From contig OU452201.1 of NCBI GenBank assembly GCA_911728435.2, positions 4,402,001 through 4,466,000 on the forward strand: DNA of 64,000 nt, written 5' to 3'. The notes under the pieces were generated by a model that did no database searches, had not been told where the DNA came from, and worked only from the letters and a program-made list of their open reading frames with translations. The position numbers were made by a program, and so were the translations under genes. Below are positions 52,101 to 64,000 of the stretch, piece after piece (within the stretch, counting starts at the first letter, position 1; the number at the start of each line of letters is the position of its first letter). Origin of the DNA: Apoderus coryli. Taxonomy: Eukaryota; Arthropoda; Insecta; Coleoptera; Attelabidae.

Positions 52101-55100
52101 TCATTTTATTACTCTGTCCTTCCCAAGTAAGCCTCTCGTCCCAGAGGGGTTCTTTTTGAGTACCTACATAAAATGGTTCCCAAACTACATGTCTTCCATA
52201 ACGTTTACCGCTTGTAAACACATCTAAAGTACCATTTTCTGCTTCTTTAATCCAAGATTTTGCCTTTGGTACTTCATGACATTGCCAGCAAACATTCTTG
52301 TGAAATAAAAATGCACTTTGATTTGCTAACAGAGTTTGTAGTTCCGTTTTATTTGATGGTACCTATAAATTATGTTGAGTGATTCAAAATTAAGAAATTT
52401 CTTCCAATAACAATAAAATTTTGCCATTGCAAAATATGAGAGTAACGTTTACCACAAATGGAGTTCCGTTTGCTACTTCCCTTACCTATTTCTTGCCTTT
52501 TGCTTTTGTTCTTCATACTAACCTCTTGATTATCTAATATTTCGAAGATAGGCAGCACAAATACGTTTCTCTTTTCTTCAAAATAATCTGGTTTTCTTCG
52601 AACTAGGCCTAGAAATTTTTCTATAAAATTCGGAGTAGGATACAACTCAATATCTGACGGGAATACAAAATACGTTTGAGCTGTTATTCTTGCAATATTT
52701 CTAGCTGTATTTATCGGATACAATAGGCTGTGGTTAGTTTTGTACATGCGAGTTTCATCAAACGTTTCCCAAGGTGGTACCTTGCTGCAATCGAATGTAT
52801 CTTGATAGAAATCCATAATAGTTTCATTATTGTTAATATAGTTAGTCTGAAAATATATTTGTATTGTACAGGTTATCACAAATTGGATGGTATTTCGAAA
52901 ATCTGACGAGATATGATAAAGTAGGTAGCTGGGATATCATGACCAAAGTACTTTTTTCCAAAACTAACGATAAGATTCTTTAAATTTTTCAGTGTTTAAG
53001 ATACAGATACTACAAAATGAAGTTCAATTCGACTTAAGGATACTCATAGATGTCTATTGCCATATATAATGTTGGTTTATCTATGCTATTGCCATTTTAT
53101 GGTAATATAGAACGAGAGTTAAAGTTTATAGTTATTTGACAGTAGTTTTAGACGATTTCCAATTAAAAATTAAATTAGCTACAAAAAAATTATATTGCTC
53201 TTGGTTAATTTTAAATGGAAAAAAATTGGTTAACCAATTCTATCTACTATTTATCGCGTCGGGTTTTCGAGATATCCTACCCAATCGTCGAATGTAGGAC
53301 ATTTACATTTTTCGAACCTCCATAACTCGAATTTCAATTTCAAAAACGCGCTAAGAAATGGATAACTTTTCTTTAAAGAAATCGGTCCCTAAAATTCATA
53401 TTTGCTAAACGAGAAGGGATACGTTAAAAAAATGTTATGTAAATTTTATTTCTTCTTCTTTTGTTCATTGGAAAATTACATGATTTCAAAAATAAAACTT
53501 TGTTTTTATTTCATCGTAAATACAACACAACGTTTCGTTAATTTATTGTTAACTTCTTCAGGTGTCTGTTCGTGCAAAATCTTATATAATATGCTGGTCA
53601 TACTACTGCTAAAACTTGCGTCGTCTTCACGATATGTCACATGACGATTTTCTTCAATTAGTTTTCGCACAGCAGTGGCCTTGGATGGTGCTGCGTTAGA
53701 CCAGCTCGAAAGTCATAATAAATCATTGCTCGAAAATTTGAATTCAATTTTTTGGCCGAGATGAAGTTTTCAACTTACTGCAAACAACACAAATATTTCC
53801 CGTACGTCAAAACCTCCTCAGTACGTATACTGTCAAAAATGTCAAACTTCAAGTTGGCGCTGACAGATTTCACCTGGCAATACCAGTGTTGCCATTTCTC
53901 AATACATAAATAGCCTCCCTCGTATAACACATAAAGATGCCACTCAATAGAATTTTTCATTTTAATTAAAAACGGTATACATTTTAACGTACAGGTATTA
54001 AAATCGTTATTATAATAATATCGCAGCTTTCTTTTATCAATTTATTTTGCTTGAAATCCTAATAGGTGTGTATTTGAGGCCCTTTAAGGTGGAAACTATT
54101 ACCGATATTCAAATATAATAGGCAGTTTACAAGGTGTGGTGGAAAAGTATTGCGATCCCATTATTTTATAAGGTTGTGATATATTGTGCTTAAATACTGT
54201 ATATCAGTCCTATTACTATATTTTCGGGTCGTAGAAAATTTCGTGGTTCGAGTCATAGAGGTTCAACGGTATTGAAAATTTTACATACCACGTTGGGCAC
54301 ATGAAGAGTGTCAAAAAATATATGAAATGTGACAAGTTCTGTGATTAAAGCTGTTTGGCATACTCTCAAATAAGCTATAGATTCAGTGGTAACAAAAAAA
54401 TCGTCTCCAGGAGCGTATAAGGAAATACTAATCGGGCCTTGCCATCTTTCCACAAGTGGTATAACATTATCGAGAAATCTGAAATCACCTTAAATCAAAA
54501 ACATCTATCAAATATATGCATTAAAGTTTATTATTCACAAAATAAATCAAATTATTTAAAATATTAAAATTAATGATCATGAACATAATTATTTATTAGT
54601 ATATTTATTAAAAATATTGATAAAACCATATAAGATCACAATATTACATCATAAATACATCAAATATGTTTGCTATCGAATGGATCAAAGGCTTTTGTTG
54701 TTTTAAGATAAAAAAAAGTCTACACGTGCCCAGAGTTACATTAAGCTTTTTGGGATTTTACATTTACTATGGAGATCAAAATATTCCCATTTTGAGAGAC
54801 TGTATGTTAAATTCTAGCTACCTCTTGGATTGGCTGCATGAAGATTTCTATATGCTTCAAAAATCCTGATTTCATAGTCAAAACTCCACAAATATTTCTT
54901 TATATTAAATTAAAATTACTTGTTTCTTTTCGTTACTCTTCAGTGGCTGTTAGCCGTAAGGTTTGGTTGCCTTTTAGGTATCTACTATCAGAATTCAACG
55001 TTTTTAGCTTACTATTTCTTTTGCCGTATTTCCCTCATGTAGAATAATAATAGTATTATTGCGAAGCTTACCTGGTGATGTAAGTGTTACAGACTCTCCA

Positions 55101-55387
55101 CATTCGAAACGTTTGTCTGCTAATATGTAATTATATAAAACGTAAAAATTTCCACGCTGTTCTATTCGTCTCTCTAATTCAACCTCTTTACAAGTATCCA
55201 GTACACTTTCGCGGTAAAAATTTACTGGTTCTGTAGGAAAACTGCTAACATTCTGTTCACTTAATCGCAAGTCTAAATAATCACTGTTAGATTTTGATGA
55301 TATAAATAATATAAAACACAGCAAAATAAAGGATAGTAACAGCGCAAATTGCAGAACAGTCTTGTAATTATTCTTTCTGTGAATCAT
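49129..55387 (-). CDS. GT49-family glycosyltransferase, beta-1,4-glucuronyltransferase 1-like
   Basis: Golgi type II membrane enzyme related to B4GAT1 and the second domain of LARGE, which build matriglycan-type chains; the exact acceptor is not deducible. Exons right to left: 55072-55387, 54289-54488, 52523-52846, 52096-52362, 49129-49341; 439 residues, phases all consistent. Short cytosolic tail, membrane anchor at about residues 12-31 (VLQFALLLSFILLCFILFIS), then RWQGPISISLYAPGDD, PINTARNIARITAQTYFVFP followed by SDIELYP (DxE metal motif at Asp237/Glu239), WEPFYVGTQKEPLWDERLTW and, in the far exon, CLMDYNFLVLDNAFLVHKPG. The last intron (49342-52095) contains RNase H1 on the opposite strand and a transposon. 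Confidence 0.9.
49656..49707. mobile_element. Family 1 element, right end only
   Basis: ATCATGTCACATCAGCTCAG, CTGATCTGGGTTTGTAG and terminal GGATATCGCC match the right end of the 23172-23491 copy. Left part not found. Confidence 0.6.
50019..50119. repeat. 100-bp palindrome cutting the recombinase frame
   Basis: GGCGGTAAAGTG near one end and CACTTTACCGCC at the other, with inner AAGGCT/AGCCT and a central GC-rich hairpin CGGGCGAG...CGAGCCCG. The recombinase frame stops inside it, so it is probably a separate insertion or a deletion junction. Confidence 0.8.
50112..50633 (-). pseudogene. Truncated tyrosine-recombinase-like protein
   Basis: 173 codons from ATG at 50633. Residues about 30-100 (LFMSWCSAKN, NVILTYLSDLSHKYQSSTLW, SIHSMLKSTL) resemble the SAM-like core-binding domain of KIAA1958-type recombinases found in many insect genomes, followed by the linker FLKKKSVGHIAKKSKIF. 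The catalytic R-H-R-Y domain is missing; the frame ends in the palindrome. Family assignment is from memory of these insect proteins. Confidence 0.6.
51046..51965 (+). CDS. RNASEH1: Ribonuclease H1
   Basis: Cuts RNA in RNA:DNA hybrids in nucleus and mitochondria. Exons 51046-51487 and 51583-51965; 274 residues. Catalytic residues are all present: Asp132 (YTDGACENNG), Glu173 (NNTAEIQAA), Asp197 (YTDSQF), Asp262 (NERADQLA), with spacing close to human. The intron has a GC donor (TAG|GCATGT); the nearby GT would shift the frame to a stop. Met1 begins a basic, mitochondrial-type leader and Met31 (51136) could give a nuclear form, as in mammals. The usual N-terminal hybrid-binding domain is not visible; a charged helix (ARLKEAERRAKLLKLEVKD) takes its place. 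Nested in the last intron of the glycosyltransferase on the other strand. Confidence 0.93.
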
Positions 55388-56004
55388 TATTGATAATCAA
55401 AGAAGATCTGTTAGATAATATAAAAAATGTTGGAATATCTCTGGGTCGTAATAAAACGTGTAAACGTAATTACATTTTAGATAAGTAGCATTATTAAAGT
55501 AACTATCAAAAAAAGTAGATACCTACTGCAGTTTGGATTCAAAACCCGAGATGCTTTGCTACATGTTATACGGTAATTGTAAAGTTGGATTAGTAGAAAT
55601 TTTCTGATCAAATAAATATTTTATCATGAGAATTTCAATATTAGTTCAGTTAAAACGCTTCGCAATAACTAGACTTGTTGTTCCGTGCAAATTAAGGATA
55701 AAATAAAGATACTAACTAAAAGCAATACCATGTCATCGTCATTATTTATATTTATTTGTCTTATATTACCGGCGAGGCAAATTTGAGTTTAAAAAACATC
55801 AACTGTAGATAAAATAGATTTTAACGTAAAAGGGTCTTTTATTTATTAAAAAATCGCTTGATATTATCAGGTTATAACTCGAGGTTAAACTTATTTCGTA
55901 GAGGATCGAATTGTATTCTTGTTACATATTTGTTCAATAAATTTATTTCACTATCTCGAAGCGAACATTTAAGTCCCATCTGGTGAAAGCATGGTAGTGT
56001 GAAT

Positions 56005-56215
56005 CAAATTTCCAACATAACTTAAAGTCGTGTTACATTATGTAACAAGCAATTCATAAATAAAGCTTCCCGCCAGGGAATTCGGGCGTATCTAGTGTTG
56101 GCAATAGGATATAATGGAGTTGTTATTTCTCGTCCGGCCATCGTTTGTGAACTTTGTTTGACCAGGCATATTGCCTGCTCACACTAGATGTCGTCAAAAA
56201 CATCTTCTTGTCATA
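56005..56215 (-). repeat. Dispersed repeat family 2, copy 2
   Basis: Inverted relative to 45046-45245 and about 11 kb away; includes a 35-bp block absent from copy 1. Confidence 0.75.
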
Positions 56216-58354
56216 TAAGTCGAGGCTAATATTCAATTCGTCTTAGCTATCGAGAAATTATATTATTAATTAATTATAACTTAGAGAGCACATTCAATTC
56301 AAACGTGTACAGTAGTGTATTGCAATAAAAAACAATATTTTCATTGGAAAGCCCATCAACTATCAGATCACCCTCGTATTTATTACGCGGATTAATTCGC
56401 AAATACGCTATTTTGGTAATTTTATAAATATTCAGAGTGTAACACGTTTCAGGATCCACAGATTAATACCATATTTTCTTTAAATTAAATTTTGATACAA
56501 TTCAAAATTTTAATTAACATTTTCTAAATTAATTATACTATTCCAAAAAGTTCCCAAATCGTTATATCAATACTAAGAATGTTAAGTGCGTTACGCTGAT
56601 GCTCCTATATACATACCTACCGACATTGTTTTGTTAATCTTAACAATATTACTAATCTTAAATCAATAAAACACAACAGGAATAATATCACACAATTGTT
56701 ATTTAATTCTATAATTTTTGTTACAAGTAATTAATATTATATCACACTAAAACATAGATAACAAACAAAATTATATTTTACATATAGAAAATACTGTCTA
56801 GACTTTGAGAAATTCAGCTAATCTAGTATTTGACTGACAGGATATTATTATTTTGTGGCATAGCGAACAGAATTAAGACTGGTTTCACTTATCTTTATCA
56901 GTAAATACTCTAGGATTTTGTTAAAAATTAGTAGGATGTATCACAACCATACTGACGCATCCATTTCAGTCTTATTATGAGCTCATCAGAATACCATAGT
57001 CATATCGAATCACAAATATCCATCTGACTTAAGGCAAAAATAAGACGCATACCAACGGAGACATGTTTAAAGTTTAAAAACAAAAAGAGGAAAACTAGAG
57101 AGATGCTAGTCCGATCCCAAAATGTCCTGAGTGTCCTGGATACTTGGGACCTTTGGCAAAGGTCGAAGGGCTCTAGTGCGGATCGTCCTGCGCTAATATT
57201 AACAATAGGCAAAGAGTACAATGGTCCAGAAGTTTTTGTGGCGGCGCGGCGGTCATCCTCTTCGATAATATGATCTTAGATGCAGTGTATTAATTTTGAT
57301 TATGCAGACGGTGAAACCCTGGCAAATGGTACGAAAACAGGTTGTTAGATGTTCATCTACAATGAAGAATTCCTAATAAAGTCTAAACATTATTTAATAC
57401 TTCCAGTCAAGGTGTAGAAAACCTATAAGTGTACATTTACAATCGAAAGAAATCACAAGATATACAATAATATGTAACAAAAAGCAAAACAATACTATAA
57501 ATATATTAATAACCAAATGAATAACTGGTTAAATAATTCTTATAAAGTACATCAAATGTTGTAGTTTATATAGCATAAGTTTAAAATTCCCTATTAGTTT
57601 ATTAAAAAATACAATCAATATTAATGAAATAAATAATTGACACAAAATAACTGATCATACATTTTATTTATTTTTTGATATACAGGGTGATTCAATCAAA
57701 ATAGGAGATTACATCAATTTATCGGAACCCCAAGAAAGTGTTTCCTTTTTAAAGTACATTGGGTTTTTTTACAAAATCGTTATGTAGTTAACGGAATGAT
57801 TTCTAGCACCCTGCACATTTGACGAAAATAAAATAAATCATTTTGGCCTGTATCTTTTACTTAAATTCGTCATAGTTACGCAGAATTACCTACTGTTTAA
57901 AATTTGAACTATTCTATTATTATTATTATTATTACTATTACTCATATTTTATATATTTATATAAGTTTTAGAAAACAAAACTTATTGTTTAAACACCAAT
58001 TTATTGCGTGATATGTGCTGTGTAATTGAAAACTTATTAATGTTTATAATATGGCACCAGCTATATTTTGTATTGTAATATTTGTAAAACGTAATCGGGT
58101 TGATTCAGAAAAAAAAACACATATATAAGTAGTCACCAAAAATGTTCTATTTAGTAGTTAGTTCCTACAAATTTAATACTTAAGATTTAATTAGGCCTTC
58201 TAATAATAGTTAACTCTCTTTTTTATATTACAAATTTAATTTAAATTTTGTAAAATACACAACAGCATAGTATTATAAATACAGGTTCATCATTGGCGTA
58301 ATTGTTAATTAAAAATATAAAATGGTATAATATTAGGCAATATTCTTCTACAAA

Positions 58355-58577
58355 TAAAGTTAGCTGGGCTGATGTGACATGATTACCTGCCATGCCTCTC
58401 ACTCGCATTTTTGTTGTAAAAATAATGGAAACCGTGTCAAATTTATCATTTGCTATAAATGATTTTGAGGATGAAATTCTCACCTAACTGTCAATCAATC
58501 AAATTTGTAAAAGGAACTTGCGTTTAAGACAGGTGAGTGAAAATTACTGATATTATTGGGCGTTGAAGGAAAACGCC
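58355..58577. mobile_element. Family 1 element, partial copy
   Basis: AGCTGGGCTGATGTGACATG near the left and CGTTTAAGACAGGTGAGTGA then AAAATTACTGATAT near the right, ending in CGCC; same orientation as 37814-38017. Confidence 0.6.
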
Positions 58578-59430
58578 TATTATTGTTCAAACGAGTTAGT
58601 TGAGATATTTATGGACCACCCTTTGTACCTACTTTATATCCCATAATTATATACCAAATTTTAGGTATGGAAGATGACATTATAATAGACAATATTTTTG
58701 ACTCATAAATATATTTTCAGAAGCTGTATTTTCTAAAACCCATTAGAAAAAATTACAATTGACCTACAAAAATCATCCTGGATAGTTATTATATAGGTTC
58801 AGTCAATTGAACTGAAAATAGGACAATTTTTCATCATTAACTAAAATTTGTTTAGTTTAATTTCCTTGTTATTATGACCTTAACATGCCGTGTGTATTTT
58901 ATCATAGGCAACTAATTAAGAAGAATGACATCAATACACATTGTTAATTATTTATTCGTATATACCTCATATTTTTTGTATCATTTTCTTTTAATTTTTT
59001 ATATTGTACAATTTTTTTATTACTTTTTTTTATAGATATATTTGCTAAAAAGTTTTATCATAAATATTGGTGTGTAATATAAAAGAATTTGAAAGAGAAT
59101 AAATATTATATATTAATTAGTCTTACAAAATATCTTAAATCGTTGACATTTTTCCTATATTTGTATGTATCATTTTATGGTTTCAGTCCATTTCACAATT
59201 TCCTTTAGGTACATATATTTTTATTTTCAGAATACGCTGTTTAAATATAAAGTTTATTGCCCAAAATTAAAAACTTAATGGAAACATACCAGATTCTTGA
59301 AACCGGGACGTGAAATGATCGAGAGAAGTGAGGCACTTTCTAATAAATAAATAAATGCAGCGGTGCCTCAGTTCTAAGCCGTTCTACTACCTAATCTTCA
59401 AGAATACAACCCTTAAAGAAATTACTAATA

Positions 59431-60348
59431 CCATGTCCGCTAAAAAGTCTGCATCAAATGGGATTTCCTTTTATTATTACAGAAAAGTGAAATTCGAAGA
59501 CACAGTTAAGTTTTTGCCTGAATTAGGATACTAAAGTCAAATTTGACATGTTTAATTTAAAATGTTTTTTTATTAAAATTTTGAATAATTTTATTTGAAA
59601 AAGTGGTTTGCTTTTGCATTTTCTATAGAGGTTTAAAATTTAGTCAATCTAAATCTAATTTTTCTTTTTTTGTCAAATTGTTGTTCAGCTTCTACGCATG
59701 GAAGCAACATTATTTCATTTTACATAATCTGACATACAAATGCCTATTTTCGCAAATCTATCAGAAATAAAGTTATTCTAGTTACAACATTTAATTTTAA
59801 TACATAGTATGGTACACTTTTATCAAATAACATATTTCAAAATGTTATTAAATAATGCAGTTTTTGATATTTTTATTAAAAAATATCAAATTTGACAGGT
59901 AGAGCAGGTCGCGCAACTATCATTACTTAAAAGTTACAGTTATGACACTAGAAACAAAAATAACGTAGTTTTACCATTTTCTAGACTAAGTATTGGCCAG
60001 AAAAATCCTAACTACCTAGGCGTAAAATGTATAAGATTTTGACAATCAACAAATTTACCTAACATTTAGGATATTTAAGCTGGAGTTTATTATTTTGTGG
60101 ATAAATGTTTTTATTCTGTAGGTGAATTTTTAAATTGTACAACGGATTAATATGTATTGTTATCTATTAATTATTATAACTTGACAATGCCATAATGTAA
60201 CATATTGTTATCACTCGGTGGAACTAAGAAATAAATAAAAAAATTAATAAATTTTTCGTTTTTAGACAAACTACTTCATTAAATTTCACTTCTTCCAAAT
60301 AATAAAAAAAGAAAATGCCTTTTGATGTAGACTTTTTTGCGGACATAT
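59431..60348. mobile_element. Mariner-like non-autonomous element
   Basis: Inverted ends of about 60 bp: left ATGTCCGCTAAAAAGTCTGC, right inverted ATGTCCGCAAAAAAGTCTAC. TA dinucleotides flank both ends, as for Tc1/mariner insertion. No transposase frame inside. Confidence 0.65.
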
Positions 60349-60988
60349 TACACAGAGGACTACAAATTTATTGTTATTACAACAGTATTAGAGAAACACG
60401 CGAAAAATTGATTTGATGTAGTGGTAAAACTACTTCTGAATTATCTTCTAAATATTCATAGAAAAGTAAAATTCACAGAATAGACATAAATATATATTAT
60501 AAAACAGTTCATTCCAGCTGTTTCATTAGCCACAACCAATTTGATCAAAATATGATACTTTATCAATTAATACGATATGGTCCCTTTTAGAATGAATGAT
60601 ACCTGTGATAGGTTTTGCTGAATTTTTAATTCGCACGTAAGTGAAATTGACGCGGATATTCATCCAATACTGTTCAATAAAAAAGAAGTCATCTTGTATA
60701 GAAACTGAATAAAAACCAATTTGTATCTCAAAAATACTGTTATTTGGCTTTGGAGTAGAGTAATATTGAAAAACTTAATTTTCTCCTGAGGATGCTAACA
60801 ATATTAGCGAAACGCGCGTCGAGAATGAAATAGTGTTGTAGTCAAGTGTGGTAGAACGAGTATTTCTTTATTCCAAAAGTTATTATGAACTGAGACAGTT
60901 CCAGTTAATATTAACGTTTAATTTGATTTTATTCATTTGAATAATTTTAGTCTTATAATTTTGATAATTCTCAAAATTTAGAGAGAAT

Positions 60989-61542
60989 CACAGCCTTCTT
61001 TAGACAAGCCATGAACAAGTAAATTTGGCAACGTGGAATCCAAGTCGCTCGTGTGTGTTCATGGAAACATTATTTGTAACAAGCGGTCTAATTAAATCAG
61101 TGCTTCTTGAGCTTAATTAAAACAGTTTTTTGATAAAACTAGTAGTGATAAGTGTGTATAAATAGATAGTCTGAATTTTGTAAAAGTTACAATACCGAAT
61201 AAAATGTTACTTCATAAAATAAAGTAATTTGTTTGGACTCGTTGACGGTGGTTAAAATTGCGGGATTCCTATAGGGATACTAATTGGTTGTATCTTTGGG
61301 TCGTGACCTAACTATTTTGTCAAAATGGCCTAGATATTTGTCAAAAACAGTCCCCTAGAAAATCAGTCGAAGATCGAACAAATTAAAATTTAGAATTCTA
61401 TGTTACAAAATACAATTACAAAATAGTTTAAAAATAATTTCGTTGCGACCGCTCACCGGCCGAGTATATACAGTAGACTGGTTTAGTAATCGTATTGCTG
61501 TGTTGCTATTATCTATTCATGGCTTGTCTAAAGAAGGCTGTG
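60989..61542. mobile_element. Element bounded by perfect 27-bp inverted repeats
   Basis: The left end starts CACAGCCTTCTTTAGACAAG and the right end is its exact reverse complement. 554 bp with GC-richer internal patches (CGACCGCTCACCGGCCGAG). No coding frame and no clear target duplication. Confidence 0.65.
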
Positions 61543-61982
61543 GCAGAATATACTGAATATTAAAAAAAAAAAACTTGTGTGAGACGTGAATTCGCAGTTA
61601 TTCTAGAGCTTCATCGAAAACTTAATAGTCGATTAAAATTGTTTCAACAATCTCGTGAAATAAATGGAAGATTTAAAATATATTTTTAATATTATGTATG
61701 ATTTTCTGACCTTTCATGCATACAACCTATTGAGTACCTTTTAATAATAAATAAAATATACTTAACTTGTATAATTGGCAAAAATCTGCACCAAATAAAA
61801 TCTGTTAAAGCTATCCAGTGTTGTTAATAAATAGAAAACATGATGTATTTTGTTATACTTATCATTTAAATATTGTATATTATAAAAAAGAAATATTATA
61901 TTGCTTCAAAAACCAAGGAGGACGGTGTGGTGTTATTAGCGCTTACGTAGACCGTTTCTATTAAAGTTATTTTTGTGTTGAT

Positions 61983-63141
61983 TTAGTTTTTCTTACCACC
62001 GCGCGGTTTAATTGTCTCCGACAATTTCCACATTGCATCTTCGCCGATACAATCGTCGAAGTTTTGGAAGAAAATTATTATTTTCTCCTGCTTTTTGAAT
62101 GTGTATGTCCTTAAAAATATATATACAATAATTAATAATAAAGTGGCAATATCGAATTTTCTGGATCACTTACGCTTTCTTAAATTTCTTCATATTTTCA
62201 ACGATATTGAACTGCTGCCATCTTTTAGAGAAGTTTATACTACCATCTGGTAGCAGGTTACTGTTACCAATATGGACAAATGTCAAATCTTGTAGCACCA
62301 AACCACTACAAAAAACATGAACGATGTATAAAACAAAAACAAAAAAATACAGTTTCGATCTTGCAAATTCTTGAATTGACTAAAATATCTATATGTTCAA
62401 TAATGGCTAAGCTAACATGGCTAAGCTAACAAATAATGTTGGGGAAATGGTAGAGAAGAAATCTTACAAGACGGCGGCTTCACCACCTAATAAACAACAT
62501 TTACTCAACCGGTGAGTCTATATATTGACTCGGCGAAACTAGTGCTTAATAGGAACTATACCTATGCTGAGTAGATAAAAAATCCATTTAATTCTGTTAC
62601 CATACACTAAATGCAAAAGCAAAAGATGGTTGCGTCTTGTTTAGGATGATCCTACTAAACACTAGATGTCGCTATAACAAAATCGAGAATGGCACTATAG
62701 GAAACTGTCTGAGCATCGCACTAATGTATTAGTTAGAAAAAACTCAGACCATCTGCAGCAAGAACAGTGTTTGGCGCATCGATCCTCGAATAAAAAGTCT
62801 TATTATGTTTAGGAAGCACAATATTCATTTTGAATAAAACAATAGCAATTTTACGAACTTACATGTATGGTATGCAAGGTGGTTGAGTCTCAGCCAGAGC
62901 CATTCTATATGCGCGAAAACTAGACGAACTATCAATAAGCGCGCAATATTCTTTCAAACCTTCCTGCACTTGTTTTTGCCACTCTAACCGTCTCACTGGC
63001 GCTGAATCCAAAGCTGAGAGTAACGCTAAATACGAATTAAAGTTATTAATTTTCCGTAAATGCTTCATAATTTTGATGAACTTCATGAAATACTTTTCAC
63101 GAACATCTTTGTTTTCTGCTGTGAGAATTTTTGTACGTGCC
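61983..63141 (-). CDS. C3G: C3G (RAPGEF1), last three exons of the CDC25 domain
   Basis: Guanine-nucleotide exchange factor for Rap1, downstream of Crk. Visible exons right to left: 62863-63141, 62174-62305, 61983-62109 (stop), with matching phases. The sequence FIKIMKHLRKINNFNSYLAL, LSALDSAPVRRLEWQKQ, EYCALIDSSSSFRAYR and PPCIPYI|GLVLQDLTFVHIGN is the C-terminal half of the RasGEF catalytic domain; KRWQQFNIVENM and the short basic tail follow. The rest of the gene must lie right of the window. The intron upstream of 63141 carries a hAT remnant on the other strand. Confidence 0.93.
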
Positions 63142-63429
63142 CTGAAAATTTTCGAAATAAAACGTATTTTTACATTATTAATAAGTAAAGGGCGGAATAT
63201 ATGCAAAGTGCATATATTTGCATATTTTTACAAATTTCATAAAAAATTGCATATTTCGGCAAAAATAAAATTTGTGTGCATATTTTTTATGTTTTTCGTT
63301 TTATCAAAAGATTAAGTACGACCCTTGCAGGTAACTGAAATAATTTAACAGGTGGGTAGGTTTTATTATTATATTGTTTATGGACCCATTTTATTATTAT
63401 ATGGTTTATTGCCGGCATTTATTGGCTGT

Positions 63430-64000
63430 TTAGGAATTTAGTTTGTTTACCTCCAGAGCCCGTAATTACTCGATGGGGAACATGGATTAAGGCCGCGATA
63501 TTCTACACAGACCATTTTGAAGCCATTAAAGACATACATAGTTTTAGATTTAGAAGACAATTCACAGTGTGTAGTGCAAAGTCAAGCAGTATTAAAAAAT
63601 GAAAATTTAGCTAAGGAACTTGTTTTTATTAAGGTTAATTTTACTTTTATACCACATATAATAACTTCGTTAGAAAGTAGGAATAGAAGTTTAAGAGAAT
63701 CACTTAAAATTGTTGAAACTTTTTCCGACAAATGCAAAAAAGTTCCCGGTGATGTAGGAAATCAAGTAAGAAGTAAACTCGAAGTTATTGTGGGAAAGAA
63801 TGAAGGCTTTAAGTATTTAATGGAAGTCAAAAATATTTTTGATACTAAACCATCCAACGAAGTAATACCTTGGCCTTATAACTTACTACCCAAATTAAAA
63901 TATTGCCAGATCACATCGGTAGATGTTGAAAGAACTTTTTCTTTGTACAAACATATTTTTACAGACAGAAGGCAAACACTTTTATCGGAAAATTTTGAAA
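63430..64000 (+). pseudogene. hAT-type (CGGBP1-like) transposase fragment, runs off the window
   Basis: The first frame reads LPPEPVITRWGTWIKAAIFY; after a frameshift near 63535 the next reads NENLAKELVFIKVNFTFIPH, and the end reads CQITSVDVERTFSLYKHIFT then DRRQTLLSENFE, the hAT dimerisation motif common in insect CGGBP1-like copies. No start codon; disrupted by the frameshift. It lies in a C3G intron. Confidence 0.8.

Larger units (their letters stand above)
55388..61982. other. Gene-free stretch between the glycosyltransferase and C3G
   Basis: Very AT-rich; no frame with recognisable content. It contains the inverted-repeat elements listed separately, plus TATACAGGGTGATTCAATCA at 57680 and AGCACCCTGCA at 57805, which look like the two ends of another small element. 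The end nearest 61982 is presumably C3G 3' UTR. Confidence 0.55.

Overview
This is a 64 kb piece of an insect nuclear genome. It is AT-rich. Its genes are split by spliceosomal introns, many only about 57-70 bp long. Every recognisable product is an insect or general animal protein, including brinker, a BMP-pathway repressor known from insects. Short introns, abundant small inverted-repeat elements and Gypsy, Copia, LINE and hAT remnants would fit a beetle, but the order is not fixed by anything I can see.

Layout, left to right: Fmr1 (minus; its 3' part lies beyond position 1); Wdr44 (plus); an Akap17a-like RS-domain protein (minus); myotubularin mtm (minus), carrying a whole but gutted Gypsy element in one intron and a LINE scrap in another; Utp15 (plus); a gene-poor stretch; single-exon brinker (minus) with two exact matches to the Smad/Schnurri silencer consensus just upstream; a gutted Copia element with an internal palindrome; Atg5 (minus); a Ddx18/pitchoune DEAD-box helicase (plus); a LINE fragment; Pmpca (minus); RpS23 (plus); a GT49 glycosyltransferase (minus) whose last intron contains RNase H1 on the opposite strand and a tyrosine-recombinase-like element with 56-bp inverted ends; a 6.6 kb gene-free stretch with several inverted-repeat elements; and the last three exons of the Rap1 exchange factor C3G (minus), with a hAT fragment upstream that runs off the window.

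For all complete genes I placed splice sites by hand, checking GT-AG (one GC-AG), reading phase and protein continuity. Every reconstructed CDS closes on a stop in frame. Most genes form head-to-head pairs sharing a short upstream region (Fmr1/Wdr44, mtm/Utp15, Atg5/Ddx18, Pmpca/RpS23). Two of these regions hold copies of the same small inverted-repeat family.

The points most worth a second look are the paired silencer sites at brinker, the recombinase-like element with inverted ends next to RNase H1, the snap-back Copia copy, the duplicated frame-preserving exon in Wdr44, and two internally deleted LTR elements whose LTR pairs look identical, which implies recent movement. No sequence search was possible, so family names rest on recognition of motifs and whole-protein resemblance.
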